Source: Bdellovibrio sp. BCCA (GTDB lineage: Bacteria > Bdellovibrionota > Bdellovibrionia > Bdellovibrionales > Bdellovibrionaceae). From it: a stretch of DNA of 64,000 bases. Below, one piece after another: positions 50,201-56,091 of the stretch (its first letter is position 1; each line of letters begins with the position of its first letter). Where the stretch lies: assembly GCF_037996825.1 (NCBI RefSeq), contig NZ_JBBNAC010000001.1, positions 2,170,001 to 2,234,000 of the forward strand, in the 5' to 3' direction. A program made the translations under genes and the position numbers. The notes beneath the pieces were generated by a model that ran no database searches, had not been told where the DNA came from, and saw only the letters and a list, made by a program, of their open reading frames with translations.

Positions 50201-52525
50201 TCCACCAGCAGCACCACCAGGAGCCGTGCCCGTGATAGTAATGTTACCAGCTGCAGTCAAACGACCTTGAGCATCTACAGTGAACGTTGGCACTTCCGTT
50301 GTAGAACCATAGTTCCCCGGAGTCACAGCCGTGTTTGCTAGATTTAGAATAACAGAGCCAGAAGCTCCTCCGCCATTAAGACCTGTTCCTGCCGTAACAC
50401 CAGTAATCGTACCGCCTGAACCACTGGCAGAACTGATCAAGTCCCATGCAGAACCGTTATAGCGATAGATTTTTTGTGAATCCGTTGCCACGAAAAGATC
50501 ACCCGTTGCCGGAGCCCCAGGTTTCGCAGAATCTGCACCAGACGAGATCTTACCAACGCCGCCACCATTCGTAACAAGACTATCGGAAATACCGTAGCCA
50601 CTTAACGTCGTCGGTGTACTTGAAATTTGCGACCACGGAATATTTCCCGTGATATCAGTGGAAGTTAAAGAAGCACTTCCTGATACGACACGACCCTGAG
50701 CATCCGTCATCACTTTATAATAAGATCCCGCAGTGCCCGTGGCTTTAAGACTTAATACGCCTGAGTTGCTCAACGTTGCATCACCTGACACAGTCACCGG
50801 CGCCGCAGTATTAGAAGCATCACCCACTAAGATTTTACCATCGGCAAGTGTTGAACTTTGCGCATCCGTAATACCATAACCCGCAAGAGTCGTCGGCTTC
50901 CCTGTAAGATCAGAGAAATTAAGCAAAGTGTTGACCCAATTCCCAGCGGCACTGTCATAACGAAGAACTTGACCTGAAGCGTATGCACCAGGAACGACAG
51001 CTTTGCCTTTGATTTTATCTACGCTCATTGTGCTGGATGTCCCACTCACATCTCCACTGAACGTCGAAGCCGTTCCTAATTTATTATTGAAGTTCGTGTA
51101 CTCAGTATTTGAAATCGTACCCGCAGTCACTCCACCTGTAGAGGCTGAAGGAATGCTTAATGTATGCGTACCGCCCGCTGTCGTGAATCCGTAAGAATTG
51201 GCAGAAGAAACTGGAGCAAGACTTTGTGCATTTGCTGTATCACCATTGATGCTTTGAACGCCGGATCCGGCAACGCCAACAACGACGGCAGCCGTTCCAT
51301 TCCAATATTTAATTTGATTCGTTGTTGAATTATACCAAACCTTACCTGTATCGGCCGCCGTCAATCCCGTTGGATCTGAAGTATTATTTGATAAGTGCAA
51401 AGATTTATTTGCCGACATCGTCATATAACCGATGTTCGTCAAGTTGTTGCTATTCATATCAATAGCACCACTCATCGTTCCACCAGAAAGCGGAAGCGCA
51501 TTAGTCGCAGAACCCACTGTCAAAGTACTTGGAGATGTACATTTCCAACCCGTTGCAACAGTCCAGGTAAGAAGCTCTCCTGCGGCACAATCCAAATGAG
51601 TTAAGGTTGCTCCCGTAGTTGAGTCCGTGGAGACTATACGATTCACACCAGGATTTGTAAAAAGTTTTGCTGTTGTTACAACACCATCTGCAATTGTTGG
51701 ATTCGGATAAGTTCCCGTAAGATCGCCACCTGCGTTTCCTGTCGGAATGCGAGCGTTTCCAAAACGAGGGTCATCACCCGCAGCAAGAGTGCCTGCCGTT
51801 GTTCCCGTTGTTACACCGACTGTTACGTTATTTGTTCCAGAAACTGTAACGGGACCACTTCCTGTAACAGAATTCACGACTCCGGTGACTGAAGAGCCAG
51901 TCACACAAGTGAGATTTCCACTCACCGTCGACAACACTTGTCCTGCCGCACAACTAGGAATGTTCGTTTTTAAAACAAAATCTGTCGGTAAATTATTTCC
52001 CAATTTTTGAGCCGATAAAGAGTATCCCGCAAATGGAACCGACCGAATCACATTGTCAGGAGAAATCGTTCTCCAACCACTGCCATCATAGAATTGCACT
52101 CTTAAACGGCGGCCATCACCTGCAGCGGGTGGATAATTCGCCGAAGTATCTGCACAAGTATAAGTACTGCCCACGACAGAGCACGCACCACAAGTGTACG
52201 TTCTATCGTTATTAAAAGAATCCAAAACGGAAAAAGATCCACCTAGAGGATATTGAATCGTACCATTTCCAATTGCCACATCAAACACACCGCCGGAATT
52301 CACCATGTTGTAACCAGAAACTTGTTCTTGATAAATTACGCAAGAACCCGCCGGATTCGTGATCTGAAAAATAAAGCTGACGCTGCTGTACTCTAACGGA
52401 GTTCCGTCGGTTTTAAGAATCCTTCCTTGATATGTAAGGGCTGTTGGAGCACCCCATGAAATCAGTGGAAAAAAGAGGAACGCTATTAAACTGCTGGTAG
52501 TTACGAACCGTTTGTGAGTTTTCAT
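44282..52525 (-). CDS. Fibre 5: giant MAT-type trimeric fibre with S74 chaperone and terminal CX8C
   Basis: 2747 residues from the ATG at 52525, which gives a signal peptide (MKTHKRFVTTSSLIAFLFF...ISWG); an upstream in-frame start at 52558 only adds a charged leader. Common base ([25 protein letters not shown]). The very long shaft contains two internal duplications (periods about 1314 and 1662 bases) and a module closely matching that of fibre 3 (KAGDVMTG, TSGLVIKDSTGKFFDF, WTATGWACQAP). Four GNVGIGT-like repeats lie near the C-terminal end. S74 begins about 155 residues from the end (SDERLKTDV, GVIAQEVEKTAP), then a coiled coil ending YLCLQDPKAVICK. Divergent from two TIGR02147 genes. Confidence 0.92.
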   Translation of the reverse strand: MKTHKRFVTTSSLIAFLFFPLISWGAPTALTYQGRILKTDGTPLEYSSVSFIFQITNPAGSCVIYQEQVSGYNMVNSGGVFDVAIGNGTIQYPLGGSFSVLDSFNNDRTYTCGACSVVGSTYTCADTSANYPPAAGDGRRLRVQFYDGSGWRTISPDNVIRSVPFAGYSLSAQKLGNNLPTDFVLKTNIPSCAAGQVLSTVSGNLTCVTGSSVTGVVNSVTGSGPVTVSGTNNVTVGVTTGTTAGTLAAGDDPRFGNARIPTGNAGGDLTGTYPNPTIADGVVTTAKLFTNPGVNRIVSTDSTTGATLTHLDCAAGELLTWTVATGWKCTSPSTLTVGSATNALPLSGGTMSGAIDMNSNNLTNIGYMTMSANKSLHLSNNTSDPTGLTAADTGKVWYNSTTNQIKYWNGTAAVVVGVAGSGVQSINGDTANAQSLAPVSSANSYGFTTAGGTHTLSIPSASTGGVTAGTISNTEYTNFNNKLGTASTFSGDVSGTSSTMSVDKIKGKAVVPGAYASGQVLRYDSAAGNWVNTLLNFSDLTGKPTTLAGYGITDAQSSTLADGKILVGDASNTAAPVTVSGDATLSNSGVLSLKATGTAGSYYKVMTDAQGRVVSGSASLTSTDITGNIPWSQISSTPTTLSGYGISDSLVTNGGGVGKISSGADSAKPGAPATGDLFVATDSQKIYRYNGSAWDLISSASGSGGTITGVTAGTGLNGGGASGSVILNLANTAVTPGNYGSTTEVPTFTVDAQGRLTAAGNITITGTAPGGAAGGDLSGNYPNPTVANIQGRNVSNVLPVDGQVMLWDTNTWKPEYVRMQDIRNAWGGTQMIPTSPCAANEAMVWSVITDKFLCQAIGSLNASAITSGVLNVGRLGSGTADGTKYLSGDGTWKTLNTADNTKLPLAGGTMSGDIDMGTKNISNVTALGAGTVSTDTVKFNATTPSSPAVGSLWYEGGVLKYQNGSGTQVLGVAGSGITSINGDTTGAQSLAPASSATSYGFTSSGGTHTLSIPSASTAGVTAGTISNADYSNFNNKLGASSPFSGDVSGTSSTMSVDKIKGKAVVPGAYATGQVLRYDSAAGNWVNTLLNFSDLTGKPTTLAGYGITDAQSSTLADGKIIVGNASNTATPVTMSGDATISNTGALTLANSGVTAGTYSKVTVDAKGRVTVGANIGSADVTTALGYTPLNKAGDVMTGAIGLGNYTNATETTLTSGFGAADKGKTWFNTTTGQVKYWDGSAIKALGISGAGLTSLGGQTGSTQSFAVGTAGTAPAWNSASDTHTLNIPMASTAGTTAGLLSKADYDTFNAKQAAGNYVTALTGDVTAAGPGSAAATIAANAVTTGKILDGTILGADLNYSGVNTATSGLVIKDSTGKFFDFVCGTTGNVATWTATGWACQAPTPLLPSLANGKIWIGDGTNAAVAQTMSGDAAITNLGAVTVNNVRVDRVSSAAGQYLSYKPNNVACANNEVLKWNGTGWICGTDNAGTGTVTGVTATAPLASSGGAAPVISISNGTTSGQTLRWNGTNWVAAQLSNSDVTGLGTLAAKNSVDLGTADATGTLAAARMPALTGDVTSTAGSLTTTLANSGVTAGTYSKVTVDAKGRVTVGANISAADVTTALTYTPVNKAGDVMTGLLGLNSLASDPAGLTAADKGKVWYNTTSNQIKYWDGAVKALGVSGAGLTSLGGQTGSTQSFAIGTAGSAPAWSSASDTHTLNIPMASTAGTTAGLLSKTDYDAFNTKQPAGNYLTALTGDVTATGPGSVAGTIAANAVTSGKILDGTILGSDLNFTGVNTATTGFAMVDSTNKFYEFACSTVGHVPTWTAAGFACQAQTAPGALQTSGGTMTGMLTLATGTTTLSPMRIPAGTLVTTPVSGNIESNGTNLYWTNSTPARQRVVSYPDANAANGQLLIGNGTGFSLANITAGSGITVTNSSGGITIAASGGGGTVTSVTSANSDISVATTTTTPVLTLNSGTAGGAGDANKIAKLDASGLLTTAMLPNHDVSKLTTGVLPVARGGTNNGTLGVTAGGILYMDGTKAMTTAAGTSGQALISAGAGVPAFGTLGLAGGGTGATTAVAARSNLGLGTAAIQNTGTVSGSVPLVGVSGITNNSMCTSDGTGSIICNSAIPSGSQWTTSGSNIYYNVAGGNVGIGTATPSALLHLERSSNGIETSYIYNPSTGTAGVASLGASSSAANISIQAYSIGYTASGAAKTGGTALTSSSSTGLAVVSNNASGNLRFYTGGSADVNERMRIDAAGNVGIGTATPTTRLYVSDSNPTLTMYDTGSSTEQDLRATSAGLEIRKGGITYYNFSTAGKGLGLGTTPLTGNALTLSTGAKIGSTRGTGLGDLQIEAGGATAASTNANGNDLALRSGISTGTGSSNIEFYTATSGATGTSDNTPSLKMTILGSGNVGIGTPAPAGRLESNLSTSTGGTTGRGVYSNILLTGSAAYSSLNGFDAYMDHTSSGAVTLMNGLQNSLRMNGTGSISSAKGVNTAITAFAGAITTATGEHIAILSGGGTIATGYGVRIQDIQATTAYGIYQEGTDDLNYFAGSIGIGKTNPSYKLDVVGDISASGCLRSSAGVASGTCASDERLKTDVQSFDLGLDALMGINPHFFKYNGLGGHPVSEKPELGVIAQEVEKTAPQLIVTKKVKLNPGDDQKTEIKQVNYTAFTYVLINAVKDLYHRWFDDSQALHREIASVKAENAQLKVRIDKSEQENAAKTKELEAIKVYLCLQDPKAVICK
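47026..51250. repeat. Two internal duplications within fibre 5
   Basis: About 47026-47800 matches 48320-49100 (period near 1300-1314 bases), and about 49140-49600 matches 50800-51250 (period 1662). The second pair looks above 90% identical over roughly 200 bases by eye. Confidence 0.8.
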
Positions 52526-52812
52526 ACATTCTATTTCGGTTCGTGGAATTAAATGCAAAAGGAATCGACAGCGATATCTGAATCCATGTGTGCGGGATCA
52601 GTATTTTTATCACGCTCCCAATATTGTGGGAGCATGTTTGCGAACGAGAGCGGTACATGAAGAGCGTCACCACCTTTTTGAGCGATCATCGCTCCCATCG
52701 CACCTGGAGCGATATTGTGAGGAGGCCCACAATCCACTTTTGACAATAATTCTTACGGATTCCTATTCTGCACTTAACGATAATTGAGAAAATAAGAAAT
52801 CGAGAAGCAGCA
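52526..52812. promoter_or_regulatory. Hairpin-rich divergent control region between fibre 5 and TIGR02147 genes
   Basis: Three strong hairpins: GCTCCCA (52614-52620)/TGGGAGC (52627-52633) around ATATTG; GAGCGA/TCGCTC (52680-52694); ATTGTG (52714-52719)/CACAAT (52728-52733). The first resembles the GCTCC-CCAATAT-GGAGC hairpin upstream of the other TIGR02147 gene. A 65-codon frame on the minus strand (52549-52746) is not convincing as a gene. Confidence 0.5.
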
Positions 52813-53613
52813 ATGAACTACACCGTGGACTACCTTCGTAAATGGCACAGCAGTATTCGCTCTAAAAACCCGTCATTTTCATTAAGAGCTTTTGCCAACA
52901 AGCTGGGTGTCTCTATCGGAAGACTTTCAGAGTATTTTTCTGGAAGCCGCCAGATTACCGCAGCCGCAATCGAACAAATTATTGAAAACATCAATGACAA
53001 CGCCATTGCGACCGAACTTCGCGAATGTGTCGCCAAAGATATTAAAGCGCGCAATGGGGAACTTTTCCGCGAAAACATTCTTGCCGATTCAACATTTGAA
53101 CAAATTAAAAATTGGCATAACTTTTCAATTCTCGCTCTTATCGGAACAGACGACTTCAGACCTGACCCCCAGTGGATCGCCCGTCGACTGCATCTGGATA
53201 TATCCATAGTCCATGATAGCCTGCAGAATCTAAAAAAACTGGGAATTATTTCCGACGATCAAGGTACATATAAAATTTCATCCGATTGTCTAGTGGCCGC
53301 AACAACAACACCCAGCTTGTCAATGCGGGAGCATCACCGGCAGATGTTCATGCAAGTCGCAGAAAGAATCGGCAACCTACCTAAAGGAATGAGTGACATA
53401 AACTCCATCACTTTGTCCGTACGACCAGACAAACTCCCCAAAGCCAAAGAAAAAATTCAAGCCTTTCTCATTGAAATGAGTGAACTCTTAGATATTGCAC
53501 CTCGCACAGAAGTCTACGGACTTTGCATCGGTTTAGTCCCTTTAAGCCGAATTGACGAAAGCAATGACACACTTAAAAACTTCCACAGCATTAAGGACTC
53601 AGTAGAATCATGA
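52813..53613 (+). CDS. TIGR02147-family regulator, first of a pair
   Basis: 266 residues. Family pattern at the N-terminus: YLRKWHSSIRSKNPSFSLRA, FANKLGVSIGRLSEYFSG (helix-turn-helix). A middle winged-helix-like part has LDISIVHDSLQNLKKLGIIS, and the C-terminal domain has the family ITLSVRPDKLPKAKEKIQAF and YGLCIGLVPL. Its stop overlaps the next start (ATGA), so the two regulators are made together and may form a heteromer. Divergent from fibre 5. Confidence 0.87.
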   Translation: MNYTVDYLRKWHSSIRSKNPSFSLRAFANKLGVSIGRLSEYFSGSRQITAAAIEQIIENINDNAIATELRECVAKDIKARNGELFRENILADSTFEQIKNWHNFSILALIGTDDFRPDPQWIARRLHLDISIVHDSLQNLKKLGIISDDQGTYKISSDCLVAATTTPSLSMREHHRQMFMQVAERIGNLPKGMSDINSITLSVRPDKLPKAKEKIQAFLIEMSELLDIAPRTEVYGLCIGLVPLSRIDESNDTLKNFHSIKDSVES

Positions 53614-54371
53614 ACTTATCGACGTTACTTCATAATGAGTTTGAAAAAAGAAAAAATAGAAATCAACGTTACAGCATCAGAGCTTTTGCAAAAAGTCTCG
53701 AAATGGAGGCCGGGGCCTTGCTTCGACTTATGCAAGGCAGACGGACTGCAAAGGATACAACGGCAATCTCTATCCTAAAAAAACTCGAAGCTCCGCTGGA
53801 AGTTCAGTCGCTAATCCTCCGGGAACTTGAAAACCGTCGACAGATGAATAAGAAAAGAATGATCGCTCCTCAAAAGAAGATTTTTCCAATACATGAGTTT
53901 GAGGACCATATAGACATTCACCATATTTATACCTTGGAAGCGCTAAACCTTCAACAATTCAAGAAGACACATCAGGTGCCAGCTCTTGCTTCCGCTCTTC
54001 GTATTTCACTAGACGAAGCGACCAATATCATTAATCTTCTGACAAAGCTCGGAGCCATTTCTGTTCTCGATGAGAATTTTGCAGTTGTTTATAAATCTTT
54101 TTCGGCCGTCCCTTATGATTTTCCCAGCGAAAAACGCAAGATGTTGCAAAAAGAATTCTTGAAAAAAGCACAAGAGGCAATTGATCTCTTTCCTCCTGAG
54201 TTAAGAGAGACAGATATGCTTTCTATTCCTATCTCCAGCAAAGATATTGAAAAAATTAAGATGATACTAAAACACACGTATTCCAAAATTCATAAGATTT
54301 CCGCAAAGAGAACCAAGCACAGCCACCTTTACAATCTTTGTTTGGCATTCTATCCAGTGGTGGTTCCGTGA
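53610..54371 (+). CDS. TIGR02147-family regulator, second of a pair
   Basis: 253 residues, more diverged than its neighbour. N-terminus LLHNEFEKRKNRNQRYSIRA, FAKSLEMEAGALLRLMQG; middle YTLEALNLQQFKKTHQV and LRISLDEATNIINLLTKLGA; C-terminal SIPISSKDIEKIKMIL and YNLCLAFYPV. It is basic overall. Overlaps the upstream regulator by four bases. A KH-domain gene follows after 117 bases that hold a T-rich hairpin. Confidence 0.85.
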   Translation: MNLSTLLHNEFEKRKNRNQRYSIRAFAKSLEMEAGALLRLMQGRRTAKDTTAISILKKLEAPLEVQSLILRELENRRQMNKKRMIAPQKKIFPIHEFEDHIDIHHIYTLEALNLQQFKKTHQVPALASALRISLDEATNIINLLTKLGAISVLDENFAVVYKSFSAVPYDFPSEKRKMLQKEFLKKAQEAIDLFPPELRETDMLSIPISSKDIEKIKMILKHTYSKIHKISAKRTKHSHLYNLCLAFYPVVVP

Positions 54372-54393
54372 CCATTTCAGTTTGATTAAGCAT

Positions 54394-54419
54394 GTTGCGA
54401 GCGAGTTCCCTGCCGCAAC
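54394..54419 (+). terminator. GTTGCG/CGCAAC hairpin with T-rich tail
   Basis: GTTGCG (54394-54399) pairs with CGCAAC (54414-54419), followed by CTATTTTCTTTTT. It may terminate the regulator pair or form part of the KH gene 2 leader. A stronger version of the stem precedes KH gene 3. Confidence 0.5.
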
Positions 54420-54488
54420 GCTATTTTCTTTTTATGCTACAACATTAAGAATATTTCGCGTTACTCTTCAAAGAGGAGAGATTTTCAA

Positions 54489-54869
54489 ATGACGATGAAA
54501 GTTCCAGAAGTAATTCGCAGACAGGCTAAAAAAGAAATTGATTGTCTTTCGCCCAAATCAAACGCGGCCATCTTACATTTGGATCAGTCACAAGATACTG
54601 TCAGAAAAAAAATTCTGGATATCGTCAACGCAGCACTCAAAACGCTTGTTGTTTCTCCTGATGATACACGTGCGGAAGTTCAAATTGGCGAACGAACGAC
54701 GATCTATTTAATTAAAACCATCCAACCCGATTTCGGTCGTATTCTTGGATCCGGAGGAAAGACCATCAACTCATTAAGAACCTTGGTCACAGCGATGGCT
54801 GCGAATCAAGGAATTCGAGCCATCGTTCAAATTGACAATGAAGAACAGTATTTTCTAGGCAATCGATAA
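54489..54869 (+). CDS. KH-domain RNA-binding protein (KhpA-like) 2
   Basis: 126 residues with an AGGAGAG site. N-terminal basic part (VIRRQAKKEID) then one KH domain: VQIGERTTIYLIKT, the GxxG loop in RILGSGGKTINSLRTLV, and MAANQGIRAIVQID. It is closer in layout to KH protein 3 than to KH protein 1. Immediately downstream lies a decayed fragment of the metalloprotease gene. Confidence 0.88.
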   Translation: MTMKVPEVIRRQAKKEIDCLSPKSNAAILHLDQSQDTVRKKILDIVNAALKTLVVSPDDTRAEVQIGERTTIYLIKTIQPDFGRILGSGGKTINSLRTLVTAMAANQGIRAIVQIDNEEQYFLGNR

Positions 54870-54875
54870 GTTGTT

Positions 54876-55061
54876 TCATGGAGTGATCGTCAAGGGTAAG
54901 CTATACTCCGAAATATTTCCCGCCGCATCCGCTGCTTGAATTCGATATGTATAACTCACTCCGCGTTCCACTTCGAAGTCATCAAACTCAGCTTTGGTCG
55001 CAGGTATTATTGCGTGAATCATTCCGTTACGCTCAATAACATAACGTTGAGTCCAGCTCCT
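54876..55061 (-). pseudogene. Remnant of a metalloprotease-type Fn3 C-terminus
   Basis: Minus-strand reading gives about 60 residues (YVIERNGMIHAIIP...VSYTYRIQAADAAGNISEYSLPLTITP) ending in a proper stop at 54876. This aligns throughout with the end of the metalloprotease encoded at 22291-23547 (YLIERNGILYTVVP...MSYTYRIQAVDYSGNISDYSLPVTVGP). A stop at 55062-55064 and unrelated sequence beyond cut the similarity off, so only the last domain survives. Confidence 0.85.
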
Positions 55062-55185
55062 CTATTATAAAATCCAAAACATCGCTTTGATCAAAACTCA
55101 GTCGAAAAATTTAAAAGCAACAGTGCATCTCGCTGAAATTTTATAGACATTATTTATGGCTGATAAAAATTTGGACATGACTAAA

Positions 55186-55265
55186 AGAGTCCATGACGTT
55201 GCTTGCTCCATTCATGGTCATTGCAAGCAACGATATGACGGTTCCCGGACTCTGGCAGTGTTGCC
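55186..55265 (+). promoter_or_regulatory. Structured leader upstream of the Glt-like operon
   Basis: Nested perfect stems: outer AGAGTCC (55186-55192)/GGACTCT (55247-55253); inner CGTTGCTTGC (55197-55206)/GCAAGCAACG (55223-55232) with a 16-base loop; then a small GGCA/TGCC hairpin (55254-55265). It ends 31 bases before the operon start codon, so it is probably a 5' untranslated element. No T-tract follows. Confidence 0.6.
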
Positions 55266-55296
55266 AAACAAAATACAAATTGTTGAAGTTGTGTCT

Positions 55297-56091
55297 ATGA
55301 ACTTACTTCGTATTCAGATATTTCTTTCCGCTGTTTTGTTCCTACTTTCAACAGAATCCATGGCGCAGGATGCAGCGGAGTCTGAACAAAAGGACATCGA
55401 TTTCGTTGAGAAACTTTTAGAAACAAAAGCCAACGAATTCAAAAGTGCGCCCTCCAAATCCTTCGAGCCTAAGCAAAAAACACAGAAGGCTGAGTACACT
55501 TCAGTTCAATCTGAAGGTTTTTTTTTGGACCTTGCGACCATTCAAAAAAACTATATGCCTAAAACAAATAGGATTCATTTAGGCGCCGGGTTTACCCTTC
55601 TACCTTCGGACGTTTTTTATCGCACAATCGGATTAAATTTAAAAGCAAGCTATCACTTCACGGAAACCTGGGGGGTAGAAGCCTTCGGATACCTTTTCAC
55701 CTCACAAGCCCGTGATGAAGTGAACAAGCTCGAATCCGTTCAGAAGCTTTCAGTAAAAAATCTAGTGTCCCTTTCCGCTTTTTATGGGCTCAACCTGTAC
55801 TTTAACTCTATCTATGGCAAGACCGCCCTTCTCAATTATCGCATCATTCCTTTTGAAGTTTATCAAACCGTCGGTCTCGGTAAAGTTCGCACTCACGATG
55901 ATGAAGAAACGACCAGCTTTCAAGTTGGTATCGGAGATATTTTTTCTCTTTCAAGATCTTCGGCCTTACGCATAGATCTCAACTGGGCATTTTACAATGC
56001 CCACAATTATCTCGGTGAAAAACAAGCATCGAACTCTCTATTTTTGACAGTCAGCTATGGACACTTCTTTCCGGAGCCAATCTACCGATGA
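55297..56091 (+). CDS. Outer-membrane beta-barrel protein of a Glt-like operon
   Basis: 264 residues from the ATG at 55297; the longer upstream frame runs through the hairpin leader. Signal peptide ends near ESMAQ. A charged helical linker (VEKLLETKANEF) precedes a barrel-like region with alternating strands (IHLGAGFTLLPSDVFYRTIGLNLKAS split by turns, LTVSYGHFFP at the end), matching the outer-membrane beta-barrel domain family found in Myxococcus-type gliding proteins GltA/GltB. First gene of four with overlapping ends. Confidence 0.8.
   Translation: MNLLRIQIFLSAVLFLLSTESMAQDAAESEQKDIDFVEKLLETKANEFKSAPSKSFEPKQKTQKAEYTSVQSEGFFLDLATIQKNYMPKTNRIHLGAGFTLLPSDVFYRTIGLNLKASYHFTETWGVEAFGYLFTSQARDEVNKLESVQKLSVKNLVSLSAFYGLNLYFNSIYGKTALLNYRIIPFEVYQTVGLGKVRTHDDEETTSFQVGIGDIFSLSRSSALRIDLNWAFYNAHNYLGEKQASNSLFLTVSYGHFFPEPIYR

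Noticed and set aside
7134-52525. Many open frames on the plus strand opposite the fibre genes
   Set aside because: Repetitive Gly/Ser/Thr-rich coding leaves the antisense frames open; they lack ribosome sites and read as Pro/Val-rich mirror sequence.
7134-52525. Regular repeats resembling CRISPR or minisatellite arrays
   Set aside because: Repeats are in frame inside fibre genes, vary in length and sequence, and have no spacer structure or cas genes.
52549-52746. 65-codon minus-strand frame before fibre 5
   Set aside because: TTG start without ribosome site; it lies entirely across the hairpin region, which explains the constrained sequence better.
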